64,000 nucleotides of DNA, taken from positions 8,432,001-8,496,000 of the forward strand of contig NZ_CP036525.1 in NCBI RefSeq assembly GCF_007741535.1, written 5' to 3'. The DNA is from Rubripirellula lacrimiformis (GTDB taxonomy: Bacteria > Planctomycetota > Planctomycetia > Pirellulales > Pirellulaceae). The position numbers and the translations under genes are program-made. Of this stretch, positions 7,986 to 15,470 are shown one piece after another; within the stretch, counting starts at the first letter, position 1, and each line of letters begins with the position of its first letter. Under the pieces are notes generated by a model. The model did no database searches, had not been told where the DNA came from, and worked only from the letters and a program-made list of their open reading frames with translations.

Positions 7986-8642
7986 ATGACATTCGAAATG
8001 GAAATCAAACAACTGCCAGCAATCTCGAAGGACGAACGAGCCGAGTTCCACTCGTTCTTTGAGACGGTGCTTGGAGACATCGATGCGTTGGCGTCGAATC
8101 CGTCGGGCGTTGATAAGTTGATCGCAACTTTCGCACGGAATCCCGCACTGCCACAGGAAGCTCGCGATCGGTACGCGAAACTTGCCGCCGATCGGACAGA
8201 GGCGAGAAACACGAAGGTCGCCTTGCTGAAAAGCGTGGTCCAGAAGATCACGCCACTGATTGATGCGTGCGTCCCGGCCAACGATGGCACGAAGCCGAAT
8301 GGGGCGTTTTGCCAGGAAACGACGAATTCCCAAGCGAGTCCCGACGCGGATCCCCAGGCGACGTCCGAGCGTACGAAGGAGGAAGTCTACGACGAGCAAA
8401 TCAGTCCGTTGATGTGTCAGATCATTGAGATCTGCAAGGAACACAAAATCGCCAACCTGCTGACGTTCTCGTTGGACCGCGATGCGGACCTGGCGTGCAC
8501 GACGGCGATGTTGACGGACGAGTTTGAACCGCCCGCCGAGTTTCTAAAAGCGTTGGATGTGGTTCGTCCACCCACGCCAAAGCCGTTGATGATGACCCTC
8601 GACAAGGGTGACGGCAGCAAGGAGTTCGTGGCGGTTCTGTAG
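7986..8642 (+). CDS. Early phage protein of unknown function
   Basis: 218 residues from the ATG at 7986, with AAGGAA about 10 nt upstream. The protein is mostly helical and charged (MTFEMEIKQLPAISKDERAE...). A low-complexity Q/S/A/D stretch lies near 105-125 and a helix EEVYDEQISPLMCQIIEICK near 135-155. The C-terminus (FLKALDVVRPPTPKPLMMTL) is compact. No family is recognised. It follows the initiator-like gene by 72 nt and may belong to the replication module. Confidence 0.5.
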   Translation: MTFEMEIKQLPAISKDERAEFHSFFETVLGDIDALASNPSGVDKLIATFARNPALPQEARDRYAKLAADRTEARNTKVALLKSVVQKITPLIDACVPANDGTKPNGAFCQETTNSQASPDADPQATSERTKEEVYDEQISPLMCQIIEICKEHKIANLLTFSLDRDADLACTTAMLTDEFEPPAEFLKALDVVRPPTPKPLMMTLDKGDGSKEFVAVL

Positions 8643-8697
8643 CGTCATCGGGCGATCGGCCTGCAGTCCGGCGTCATTCCCCAAGCAAGAGTTCACC

Positions 8698-8955
8698 ATG
8701 CCACGAAACATCAGCTTTGCTCTGACGACCCAGCAGATCCGTGACAAAACCAAAACGGTCACGCGTCGAAAGGGATGGAAATTCTTGAAGCCTGGCGACA
8801 TCCTGAACGGATGCGTCAAGTGTATGGGATTGAGGCCAGGCGAGAAGATCGAACGTCTAGGGCAGATCTACGTCACCGACGTTCGACGCGAGCCGCTGAA
8901 CTTGATCCAGGACGGAGCGGCCAAAGAAGGGTTCCCCGAAATGTCTGCAGATTAG
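8698..8955 (+). pseudogene. ASCH-domain protein with premature stop
   Basis: 85 residues from the ATG at 8698. The N-terminus fits a phage ASCH/PUA-like protein: ISFALTTQQIRDKTKTVTRR, then GWKFLKPGD, CMGLRPGEKIERLG and IYVTDVRREPL. Relatives normally continue past EGFPEMS with an (E)F-x-x-M-F-C-x-H-M segment. Here an in-frame TAG follows MSAD (8953-8955), and translation beyond it gives FCVMFCEHMGGRPDQP, exactly the expected continuation. The gene therefore appears broken by a single nonsense codon. ASCH domains bind RNA or modified nucleotides. Confidence 0.6.
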
Positions 8956-9078
8956 TTTTGCGTCATGTTCTGCGAGCACATGGGAGGGCGCCCCGACCAA
9001 CCGACACGACTCGTGTCCTCAGTGGTCAGCATCAGCCGTAGTACTGACGAGTCCGAGTTTGTTACTGGAAGCAGTGGC

Positions 9079-9118
9079 GTCAGTCGAAGACTCGACTGAC
9101 GAAACTGATTTTATTGGG
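9079..9118 (+). terminator. Hairpin at end of early operon
   Basis: An 8-bp perfect stem (GTCAGTCG / CGACTGAC, 9079-9086 and 9093-9100) with a 6-nt loop is followed by GAAACTGATTTTATT. It lies after the last + strand early gene and before the convergent - strand array, so it is a plausible end for early transcription. The rest of 8956-9275 contains the dead 3' end of the ASCH gene and no other supported gene. Confidence 0.4.
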
Positions 9119-9275
9119 CGTCTCGTACCGTGTCGCTCGTGGCTTTGCGATGAGCGGCAAGGGGGCCTGGCGTCTTTCCATGACGTCAGGCGTCCAGCGA
9201 GCTTGTCCATCGAAGTACTTACAGCCGAGGGCTTGTTTAGCCTTGAAGAGCGTTGGAGGTCGCTTGCATCCTTGC

Positions 9276-9366
9276 GACGAAACGCCTAGTGCGGACCCGC
9301 ATGCTAGGTGTTGTGGGAGGGGTCCGCAGAAATGCGGCCCCTATCCCGATTGCGATGGTCACCCGC
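9276..9366 (-). other. attC-like site at 3' end of ATPase cassette (degenerate)
   Basis: The - strand stretch after the ATPase stop contains an imperfect palindrome. Arms GCGGACCC (9291-9298) and GGGTCCGC (9320-9327) are framed by AAC at 9281-9283 and by GATGGTCACCCG ending near 9366. The latter matches the ATGGTTAYCCG word at the other cassette 3' borders with one change. The site is less regular than those at 13.5-15 kb and is assigned mainly by position and the border word. Confidence 0.4.
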
Positions 9367-9370
9367 TTGA

Positions 9371-10657
9371 TCAAGTACGCGCAAGTGAGTCCAGTTTTTT
9401 TGACCAACGCAAATAGAATAGCAAGTATGGATCAACAATATCCAAGACATTCTCGTCGGAATCCCACTCCACGACGCGTTGTTCTGGATACATATCCACT
9501 GCGATTCTCGCAATTTGACTGCATGCTTGGTAAAGACTTGAGTTGAACGGCGTGCCTCCGGCACATGCGACTTTGACGCGTTCGGATAGGACGTGTTGAT
9601 TCAGTGAGAGCGCTGGCGGGTCTGCGGCCATCGCCAAGAGCACGGTTCGGTAAACATCGCCGGATGATCCATCGCTAAGGCAATATTCCTTTCGTTCTGT
9701 CCCGCGAGTATTAGGCCCTTTGTGGCACTTGGCGACTAAAGAACTGAAGTCTGTACGTGTTGAAGTCTCCTCGAGAATTTCGTCGCGAACCGTTTGGTCC
9801 AGAGTCAAGGTTTTGTGCTCGCCTTGGAAGTCGCGAATGTTCATGGTGAAGCAGACTTGTAAGCAGAGAGCCTGCATCAACTGCGGAGATCCGGACGCTT
9901 CAGTTGCGAAGAAGTTCAGCGACGCAGGGTCGAGCGTTACGTTAAGTAGCGGAAACCCAATGTCACCAATAGCCACAAGATGTGGAATATCCCAATAGTC
10001 CGAGTCAATCGCACGTATTCGCCCCCGCAGCTCAGGATTACCTCGAACAACGTCGTCAGATCGATGCGGAACGGACGCGGTGCAAATCTTGACTTGCAGA
10101 CGCGCCGCCTCCTTTATTTCACGCGCGACTTGAGATTGAATTTCTCTCGGCATGTAGTGAAAATCATCGACAAGCAGCACGAAATCGCTTCCAGCAATCT
10201 CGGACGCGACTTGCTGAAGCCCGCCACGTACGTTACTCGTAGATTTTCCTGTTGTCTTTGACGCGTTGCCTTTGAGTTCCGTTGACGCCTCTCCCTGGGC
10301 GACAAGCGGGATACCTGCCTTTCCTCCGGCGCTCGCGGAGATGGATCCGCCAAAACTAGCTGACGCCTGTTCGGATGATTCGGCGGGAATTCCGATCCAG
10401 TTCAGCACACGGTCCCAAAGCATTGCGCCACTTTCAAGACCGGCGCCTGTGATAACGATCAACTCGTCTTCACCAACAACACGTTGAATGAGTACGGTCT
10501 TTCCCGATTTCGACGGCCCCGAAAGAGAGACAATCTCACCTGGTGTTGCGAGCGCATCACGCAGGCGGTTCTCAAGACGCTCGTCGTCACGCGCGATGTA
10601 AGTTTGGATTGGATAGTCACTTGGCGTGAAGACATCCGTTGCGCGTATCGTTGTCAT
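9371..10657 (-). CDS. P-loop ATPase (AAA/STAND-like), cassette gene
   Basis: 428 residues. Walker A GPSKSGKT at 47-54, Walker B FVLLVDDFHYM near 159-169, and a downstream arginine-rich helix; between the Walker motifs lies a Gly/Ser/Ala-rich insert (about 98-145). The C-terminal half has no clear enzyme motif and may be a winged-helix or sensor region (WDIPHLVAIGDIGFPLLNVT, ...YLLFYLRWSKK at the end). Similar NTPases serve as signal-sensing ATPases in defence and regulation. The ATG at 10657 lies 20 nt after a cassette border word (GTTATCCGAC), so the gene is read as a mobile cassette. Its function is not known. Confidence 0.65.
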   Translation of the reverse strand: MTTIRATDVFTPSDYPIQTYIARDDERLENRLRDALATPGEIVSLSGPSKSGKTVLIQRVVGEDELIVITGAGLESGAMLWDRVLNWIGIPAESSEQASASFGGSISASAGGKAGIPLVAQGEASTELKGNASKTTGKSTSNVRGGLQQVASEIAGSDFVLLVDDFHYMPREIQSQVAREIKEAARLQVKICTASVPHRSDDVVRGNPELRGRIRAIDSDYWDIPHLVAIGDIGFPLLNVTLDPASLNFFATEASGSPQLMQALCLQVCFTMNIRDFQGEHKTLTLDQTVRDEILEETSTRTDFSSLVAKCHKGPNTRGTERKEYCLSDGSSGDVYRTVLLAMAADPPALSLNQHVLSERVKVACAGGTPFNSSLYQACSQIARIAVDMYPEQRVVEWDSDENVLDIVDPYLLFYLRWSKKLDSLART

Positions 10658-10670
10658 AATTCTCTTTAGT

Positions 10671-10770
10671 CGGATAACGAATTGCGATCTATCCTTCGGC
10701 CAGGCGTGAAAGACCCAAGTGTTGCATTTTGGGGTTGCCGCCTGGCTGACGGATAGATCGTGCGTTGAAC
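10671..10770 (-). other. attC-like palindrome 5' of the ATPase
   Basis: A 21-bp imperfect inverted repeat (GATCTATCC... / ...GGATAGATC) with a loop of about 30 nt. It is framed on the - strand by GTTCAAC and GTTATCCGAC. GTTCAAC fits the integron R'' consensus RYYYAAC, and GTTATCC is the border word seen at other cassettes. Because it adjoins a truncated IS91-like gene, an IS terminal hairpin is an alternative reading. Confidence 0.5.
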
Positions 10771-10824
10771 TTTGTCGCCGCACTGGGGGCAGCGCAGCGG
10801 ACGTAGGCCGAGACGACCGGCCCG

Positions 10825-11247
10825 TCAGAATGAGTCTACCAGATACGACTGGGGGTAGCCGAGATCGCCCGTAAATCCTGCCAGCGGCAACTGAACCATG
10901 GCGATTGGCTCCCGCTCGATTCCCTCTGCACTTTCTACCTGGGTTTCCACGTACCAATCGTAAAAATCGGTACCGTAGCTGGCCGTCCAGAGACGACGAT
11001 GCGACTCCCTTTGCCGGTCGGCGTACCACCCCGGGCAGCGATCGTCCTCTCGCCAGAAGATCTCTGCCCATGAAGGCTTCGGCGTATCTTGGACCAGTTC
11101 TATCCGGTCGCTGCCGCAGTGCTCGCGGCAACGATCTTGGTAGTCGCCTCGGCGATTGTTGCTCCATCCACCTAGGTAGCGAGTCTTCGTTAGCTGGTCC
11201 GGCTGAATGTGAAGGCACCAGCGGCGCACGAATTCGCTGGAGCTCAT
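10825..11247 (-). pseudogene. IS91-family transposase fragment (C-terminal part)
   Basis: 140 residues (MSSSEFVRRWCLHI...) matching the C-terminal end of IS91-type transposases as I recall them: the EFVRRWCLHIQP segment, then TRYLGGWSNNRRGDYQDRC, and a PSWAEIFW region. The catalytic Y2/HUH core that should precede this is missing: upstream lies only a half attC-like site and the nuclease gene. It is read as a 5'-truncated remnant, not an active transposase. A free-standing small protein is possible. Confidence 0.45.
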
Positions 11248-11279
11248 CGTCACTGACGCTTGACAAGCAAGCGTAAAGC

Positions 11280-11298
11280 GATCACATGGTTACGTGTC
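11280..11298 (-). other. Half attC-like site at 3' end of nuclease cassette
   Basis: The word ATGGTTACG (11286-11294) matches the 3' border of the other cassettes, and the nuclease stop codon TAA (11290-11292) lies inside it, as the lipoprotein stop does in its own site. No matching second half (AAC side) is found leftwards; the sequence runs straight into the IS91-like fragment. The attC appears to have been cut by that insertion or deletion. Confidence 0.4.
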
Positions 11299-12099
11299 TC
11301 GATCGCCCACGATAAAGGAGTGCTTTGGTATCTCATTCTTGGCAAATTCCAAAATTGAAATGAAGGAAGAATGCATATCGCTCGCAAATGCGTCGACAGA
11401 ATCCCGACGAACGATAGAGATGCAATTCAGGAGATTGTGCATTACAGGGTTGCGCCAAATCAGAATCCCAGAGTCAACCGTCGAGACAACCATCTCTCCG
11501 GCGTCATTGAGAAATGCTTCGACAAGGGGCGCGTCAATCACAATCACCGGAAACGCGACCAATGCGTAACGCTCCCCCATCGACGTGTGCCTGTCAGCGT
11601 CAGCAAGCATCGCACCGGCGGCTTTAGAAACAGACATCGCGGCACTGTACGCAACATCCTGGCCGGTTGTAAACGCTTGTGTGACGCTATACGCAGTACG
11701 TTCCGGAACCTGGAACGCCGGAAGGTTCTGCATGGATTTGTTGTGAGCCATGCTATTCAGAAAACTCTTGGCGAGCTTTGAATAGCCACGTTGTGCGACG
11801 CGTGCAGGGTCAGCGATACGGCTGGGATTAGTGAAGAGAATCCAGGGCTTCCCAGGGGTGGACTTGCATTCAATTGCGAGCGACACGCGAAGGAACATCT
11901 CGCCAAACGTGGCCTGGACCGACGCCCGTAGATCCAGCTCTCGTGAATCTCCCGTTACGGGGTCCTCAAAGTAGTCGGATTGGATCACATTAAATCCAGC
12001 TCGGTCGAAAGACCGTGACGCAAACATCTCCAGCGGGTAGCCCTGAGACGAAAGCCATTCGTGAATCTTTGTTTCCATGTTTGAGTGCGTGTGACTCAT
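11290..12099 (-). CDS. PD-(D/E)XK-type nuclease-like protein, cassette gene
   Basis: 269 residues. The N-terminal 90 fit a restriction-endonuclease-like fold: FDRAGFNVIQSDYFEDP, then the motif Asp56 in RELDLRAS and Glu77-Cys-Lys79 in LAIECKSTPGKPW (D-x20-E-x-K). A hydrophilic middle follows, then a strand-rich stretch (YALVAFPVIVIDAPLVEAF). Proteins of this layout cut DNA or RNA, often in restriction or anti-phage systems. The ATG at 12099 lies 13 nt after GTTACGTGAACTAA, a variant of the cassette border. It shares the array with the ATPase but is separated from it by a transposase remnant, so a joint system is unproven. Confidence 0.6.
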   Translation of the reverse strand: MSHTHSNMETKIHEWLSSQGYPLEMFASRSFDRAGFNVIQSDYFEDPVTGDSRELDLRASVQATFGEMFLRVSLAIECKSTPGKPWILFTNPSRIADPARVAQRGYSKLAKSFLNSMAHNKSMQNLPAFQVPERTAYSVTQAFTTGQDVAYSAAMSVSKAAGAMLADADRHTSMGERYALVAFPVIVIDAPLVEAFLNDAGEMVVSTVDSGILIWRNPVMHNLLNCISIVRRDSVDAFASDMHSSFISILEFAKNEIPKHSFIVGDRDT

Positions 12100-12106
12100 C
12101 TTAGTT

Positions 12107-12180
12107 CACGTAACTTGTTTCGCACCCATTACAGCGGGTGATGACAGGGTTTTTTTGGCTTATTATCACCGGTTGGTGCC
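12107..12180 (-). other. attC-like palindrome at the end of repeat copy 1
   Basis: Nested inverted repeats between AAC (12112-12114) and GTT (12172-12174): outer arms GCACC / GGTGC (12122, 12175) and inner arms CGGGTGAT / ATCACCGG around a T-rich loop. On the - strand it reads CCAAC ... GTTACG, the same polarity as the cassette attC-like sites. It sits at the 3' end of a phage-late-end segment. Confidence 0.45.
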
Positions 12181-12545
12181 GATGGGCTTCACGGCCGAGA
12201 CCTTACTATGGCCGTTCCAGACGGGGGATGCAATCGCGGTACGATAGCATTTGGGTAAGTCGACTCGTTTCGTGCATTCTCCGAAGTTTTGTGGGCCACA
12301 CGGTTGCGGCACCGCCGGGGTTGCCGGCTGTCTTGCCGGATTCCATCAAATTGAACATGCCGCTGTTGACCGGCACACTTCCGACACGGTTTTGATCCAG
12401 GTACGAGAGACTGCCGACCAGCTGCACGGCCACGTTGCCGGCATCGATCTTGTCCAAGGACGGGGATAGCCATTCGGGATCGGCAATCACCATGTCGTGG
12501 TCCCGTCAACCGAAGTACTTCACGCCGGCGGGAGTGTCCCGTAGT
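12112..12545. repeat. 434-bp direct repeat, copy 1 (duplicated phage late end)
   Basis: This segment recurs at 15476-15909 with roughly 95% identity by eye and one indel (7 versus 6 thymines in the T-run). Both copies start exactly at the AAC of a cassette border and end in a gene whose last residues are RDTPAGVKYFG. Copy 2 is the true end of the prophage late operon; copy 1 is a second, isolated version carrying a 95-aa gene. Together they flank four cassettes. Confidence 0.85.
12206..12493 (-). CDS. Duplicate of the last phage late gene (95 aa)
   Basis: 95 residues (MVIADPEWLSPSLDKIDAGN...), about 90% identical to the protein of 15569-15856. The frame is intact and most differences are conservative, so it may still be expressed, but it lies in a remnant without the rest of the late operon. 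Function unknown; a virion or late accessory protein is likely by context. Confidence 0.5.
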   Translation of the reverse strand: MVIADPEWLSPSLDKIDAGNVAVQLVGSLSYLDQNRVGSVPVNSGMFNLMESGKTAGNPGGAATVWPTKLRRMHETSRLTQMLSYRDCIPRLERP

Positions 12546-12718
12546 GCCCGGTTTGAGATCGCCTCCTTTTGCCACAACCAGTGTTTGGCCCGCTGGCCAC
12601 AGCTTACGCTCGAGCCCGGGATTTCGGGTTCGTCGTCGTCGAAAACGAGTTCATAGCAGCGGAGGCGATCGGCCAGAGGCCCGACGGTGGGCAGCCATTC
12701 GAAATAGGTTCGCTGCAC
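12506..12718 (-). pseudogene. Remnant phage late gene (shares C-terminus with 15869-16180)
   Basis: About 70 residues open from a GTG at 12718 (QRTYFEWLPTVGPLADRL...) and ending RALRDTPAGVKYFG, the same last twelve residues as the zinc-motif gene 15869-16180. The upstream part is unrelated to that gene. The frame upstream of the GTG is closed by a stop and no good ribosome-binding site is visible. Read as a divergent or hybrid copy from a related phage. Confidence 0.4.
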
Positions 12719-12889
12719 TCGTTCGTATCACATCGGGTTGAAGTGGAACGCGACCAACGACACCTGGTCGGCGCGATCGAACGGCGGGGTTGGCCGGGGA
12801 CGAGCGAAAGATCAACCACTTCAAACGAACGCCTTCGAGGCCTCCGAGCCCAACCCATTGGTCATCCCAATTCGTCCGATGGTCTGGAG
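12719..12889 (-). other. Phage gene remnant
   Basis: On the - strand a short frame ending at 12728 reads PPFDRADQVSLVAFHFNPM and stop. It looks like the natural C-terminus of a structural or tail protein, but only about 27 codons are open and there is no start. This supports 12.1-12.9 kb being a leftover of a second related phage late end. Confidence 0.35.
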
Positions 12890-13381
12890 CTATTCACGTT
12901 TCATCAAAGCGTATCCGCACTTTGAGTCGCTTGAATACGGAAATCTTGTGGGCCGATCTTCCCCAGCCTTGCCCTGCAGATGCTCGATCTTATCACCTAC
13001 CCATCGGATGATCCCAAGACTGACACTGTCGGACGCGTCTGCAGTATCGACATACTCGTCGAATGTAGAATGATTCCCGTCTGTGGAGATCACTAAGCGT
13101 CCAGCTGCAAACGGCCGGTCACCCATGAATTTGGTGAAACGGTCTCCTTCGACGACAAGTCGAGCCTTCATTCGCCGAGCGATGAAAAAAGGAGCCTTTC
13201 CGCCATTCTGGCCAAACGACACGACTCTCCACTTCCCATGAAGGTCCGCCAACGTGATCGCGCGTGGTTCGCGATTCGCTGTCGCCTTTTTCGCTTTTCC
13301 TCGTATTACCTGCCAATAGATAAGCAGGGCGCAAAAAGCAGCGCCCATTACGTATGAAACAATCGATGGACCTTCATCCAT
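12890..13381 (-). CDS. TIGR03067-like lipocalin-type protein, cassette gene
   Basis: 163 residues from the ATG at 13381, with GGAG 12 nt upstream. A transmembrane helix (IVSYVMGAAFCALLIYW) anchors the protein; then comes a domain with the planctomycete TIGR03067 pattern: LHGKWRVVSFGQNGGKAP near the start, EGDRFTKFMGD, and GEDRPTRFPYSSDS near the end. Codons further upstream (MATVIPL) overlap the attC-like border and are rejected as the start. The family is common in planctomycetes and of unknown function; a beta-barrel ligand-binding fold is likely. Confidence 0.6.
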   Translation of the reverse strand: MDEGPSIVSYVMGAAFCALLIYWQVIRGKAKKATANREPRAITLADLHGKWRVVSFGQNGGKAPFFIARRMKARLVVEGDRFTKFMGDRPFAAGRLVISTDGNHSTFDEYVDTADASDSVSLGIIRWVGDKIEHLQGKAGEDRPTRFPYSSDSKCGYALMKRE

Positions 13382-13426
13382 AGAAGCTATTTCTCCTTCA
13401 ATTCTCGATGTAATAGTCCGCAATGG

Positions 13427-13516
13427 GATAACGGTGGCCATCAGCGGGTGGCGACGAGCGATTCAACCATCCTCAAGCAGCCTGACACGCCACTCCGTTG
13501 CACAGGATGGTTATCA
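13427..13516 (-). other. attC-like site between DinB and TIGR03067 cassettes
   Basis: Imperfect palindrome framed by AAC (13430-13432) and GTT (13510-13512). Arms include GGGTGGCG / CGCCACTCC, and the 3' border reads GCACAGGATGGTTATC. The border words match those of the sites at 14230 and 14895. Confidence 0.55.
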
Positions 13517-13603
13517 AACTTACAACGCTGCGCTTCGGGGTGGCCGGGAAGGAACGCTTGCCCGCCCTCGTCACTCCCCCTAGTTTGCCGCAATCCGCCC
13601 CGC

Positions 13604-14221
13604 TCATGGGTGGAGAGTGGGTGTTGTTCCTGGAGATCCGGTATTGTCAGCTTCATTACGGCGGTCTGAGAACACCGAGCGACTTGACGATGTACCCCAT
13701 GTCTCTTGGTTGTGCTTAGAGGAGAGCCCAGGGGCAATTGTCAGCCATCGCCAATCTCCCTTGTGGACGGAACGCGAGATCATTGCAATTTGACCGGCGT
13801 GGTAGCACACATGAGTTAGAGAGCGCCATACGGCGTCGGCGATGGAGTGAGGTTCCCCGCGAATCAATACGATCTGGCGCGGGTCAACGTCGTTGAGTAG
13901 ATCGAGCGAAGTGCGCAGGCATTGCCATCCGGCATCGAAGTAAGACATCAGTGAATCACGATCACCATCCCAGTCCGTGAATTCAGCGTCACGATTACGG
14001 TCGGGCTTTTCCCCGTCCGTAGCAAGAAAGTCGGTCCAGCGACTCTGCAAATTACCACCAAGGTGCCGTAGAATCACCCCGACTGAGTTTAAACCCGGCG
14101 ATGGTGGTTGGAACAATTCCTGATCGGTGAGTTGCTCAACGCATGCGTCGATCATTCGCCGATATGACGCGACAGTCGCACTCGCGGATTCGAGCCAAGG
14201 GTCAGGATTGGTATCAGTCAT
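13604..14221 (-). CDS. DinB-superfamily protein, cassette gene
   Basis: 205 residues. The DinB four-helix metal-binding fold is recognisable: LESASATVASYRRMIDACV, then SPGLNSVGVILRHLGGNLQS with the first His, and LTHVCYHAGQIAMISR with a further pair of histidines (H-x3-H). Such proteins bind a metal and often act as thiol-dependent transferases. The ATG lies directly after a cassette border (GTTACCCGACTGAC). The C-terminal ~30 residues (after WLTIAPG) are longer than usual and of odd composition, so part of the tail may be fused cassette sequence. Confidence 0.7.
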   Translation of the reverse strand: MTDTNPDPWLESASATVASYRRMIDACVEQLTDQELFQPPSPGLNSVGVILRHLGGNLQSRWTDFLATDGEKPDRNRDAEFTDWDGDRDSLMSYFDAGWQCLRTSLDLLNDVDPRQIVLIRGEPHSIADAVWRSLTHVCYHAGQIAMISRSVHKGDWRWLTIAPGLSSKHNQETWGTSSSRSVFSDRRNEADNTGSPGTTPTLHP

Positions 14222-14229
14222 ATGTCAGT

Positions 14230-14321
14230 CGGGTAACGGTACCCGTCACCGGGCCGGGAAAGTTGATCGTCCATTTGCGAAACCGCGCAAGCCCGGCTCC
14301 GGTGCACGGGATGGTTACCCG
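14230..14321 (-). other. attC-like site between lipoprotein and DinB cassettes
   Basis: Framed by GGGTAAC (14231-14237) and GTTACCC (14314-14320), perfect complements. Inner arms ACCCGTCACCGG / CCGGTGCACGGG pair with one extra base (the C in GTGCACC), like the extrahelical base of true attC sites. The lipoprotein stop codon TAA lies inside the 3' box. This is the clearest site of the array. Confidence 0.7.
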
Positions 14322-14884
14322 CCGTCTCGGGTCGTCGGGTTCGTTGTGTCGCTTTCACGCAGTGCATCGGTGAAATCGTCAAGAGGAAAGTCGTCGAACA
14401 GCTCTGGTTCGGTCTCGCTCAGTTCTTCAATTTTGGTGGCCATCGTGTTCGGATCGACAAATCGAACATAGATCGCCATGTACGAATCCTCGTCGTCGTC
14501 GTCACTGAGTTGGATCGTAAACCCAGCGTCGTCCATGCGCCAGATACCCATCGTTGGATCGTCAGCAAAAGTCGGTTGTTCGTGTTTGCCGAATCGCGTA
14601 TTGATTGCAGAGCGAAGTACCTCAAAAGACTGCGACCGATCGTAATGAACCATCGCACCGTAGCAAGCACCGTCTTTGTAGTCGAGAACGACCTGTCGTG
14701 GAGACCAGTATGCGTTTGCGGAAGTCAAGAGCATCGGAATGGCGTCGGTCGGTGAGGAACCGAGAACCGCTTCGTTGAAAAGTTGGACACGCGTTTCAGA
14801 TGAAGGGTTGTTCGTGGCCATTGGGTCCGAGTCCCCGCAGCCTAGCGTGAGCGAAAGAACAATGAGGGCGAGAAGACGATTCAT
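14315..14884 (-). CDS. Lipoprotein of unknown function, cassette gene
   Basis: 189 residues from the ATG at 14884. Lipoprotein signal peptide MNRLLALIVLSLTLGC with a good lipobox (TLGC) and acidic +2 region (GDSD). The mature part is acidic with alternating strands (YWSPRQVVLDYKDGACYGAM, FGKHEQPTFADDPTMGIWRM). No family is recognised. Its start follows the border GTTACCCGACTGAG and its stop lies in the next attC-like site, so it is a complete single-gene cassette. Confidence 0.65.
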   Translation of the reverse strand: MNRLLALIVLSLTLGCGDSDPMATNNPSSETRVQLFNEAVLGSSPTDAIPMLLTSANAYWSPRQVVLDYKDGACYGAMVHYDRSQSFEVLRSAINTRFGKHEQPTFADDPTMGIWRMDDAGFTIQLSDDDDEDSYMAIYVRFVDPNTMATKIEELSETEPELFDDFPLDDFTDALRESDTTNPTTRDGG

Positions 14885-14894
14885 GGATCTCAGT

Positions 14895-14988
14895 CGGGTA
14901 ACGTCACGCGTCACCGGGAACGCGAGGAAATGTCTCTAGCAGGGAAATCGCTTGGATCACGTTCTCCGGTGCACGCGATGGTTCCCCG
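14895..14988 (-). other. attC-like site between DUF4279 and lipoprotein cassettes
   Basis: Framed by GGGTAAC (14896-14902) and GTTCCCC (14981-14987). Inner arms CGCGTCACCGG / CCGGTGCACGCG again pair with a single extra base, as in the 14230 site. Between arms is a ~40-nt spacer. Confidence 0.65.
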
Positions 14989-14999
14989 CCGATGTCGTT

Positions 15000-15428
15000 T
15001 CACGGAGTGGGCGGCGAACGGTCAGGGCCGTAATAGTCTAAGCGCAATCCGAGGCTCAGGGACGCAAGATTCGCAAGCAACGTCGGCGGCATTTCAAAAT
15101 CGCAACAGCGATCAGCGAATAGTCCGATGAAGATCTCGGCACGGCCACCCGTATCCGCTAGCTCCGTCAGTAAAGCACGCGAGCTATCAAGTCGTTCAAA
15201 GACCATGCTCAGAAATTCAGCTACGTCGCCATCAGCCGGTGTTTGAAGTTTAACACTCCAATGTGTGCGATCGTAAAATCCTTCACGCGGCGTTCGCTTT
15301 GGGTCACCAATACGGCAAATACGGTCGGGTTTGATTGGCATGCCGCGAGTGATTGCATCAGGGTCAACCGTGGGATGGTCGATGTACAGGGATGCAACGT
15401 AGCGGTAGTCGTTTAGGCCCGTTGTCAC
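15000..15428 (-). CDS. DUF4279-family protein, cassette gene
   Basis: About 142 residues. The pattern YVASLYIDHPTVDPDAITRG, then THWSVKLQTPADGDVAEFLS and EIFIGLFADRCCDFEMPPTL, then LASLSLGLRLDYYG fits DUF4279, a small family often found in integron cassettes and toxin-immunity neighbourhoods. The start may be the GTG at 15428 or the TTG at 15437; both follow a border GTTCCCCGACTGA. No signal peptide is seen. Function unknown. Confidence 0.65.
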   Translation of the reverse strand: MTTGLNDYRYVASLYIDHPTVDPDAITRGMPIKPDRICRIGDPKRTPREGFYDRTHWSVKLQTPADGDVAEFLSMVFERLDSSRALLTELADTGGRAEIFIGLFADRCCDFEMPPTLLANLASLSLGLRLDYYGPDRSPPTP

Positions 15429-15470
15429 ACGAGTCAAATCAGGCGATTCCGAGAGTTAGAGATTTTCAGT

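Noticed and set aside
10658-11266. N-terminal extension of the ATPase to 11266
   Set aside because: The extra 200 residues run through the attC-like palindrome and antisense to nothing coherent; the ATG at 10657 follows a cassette border and starts the recognisable fold.
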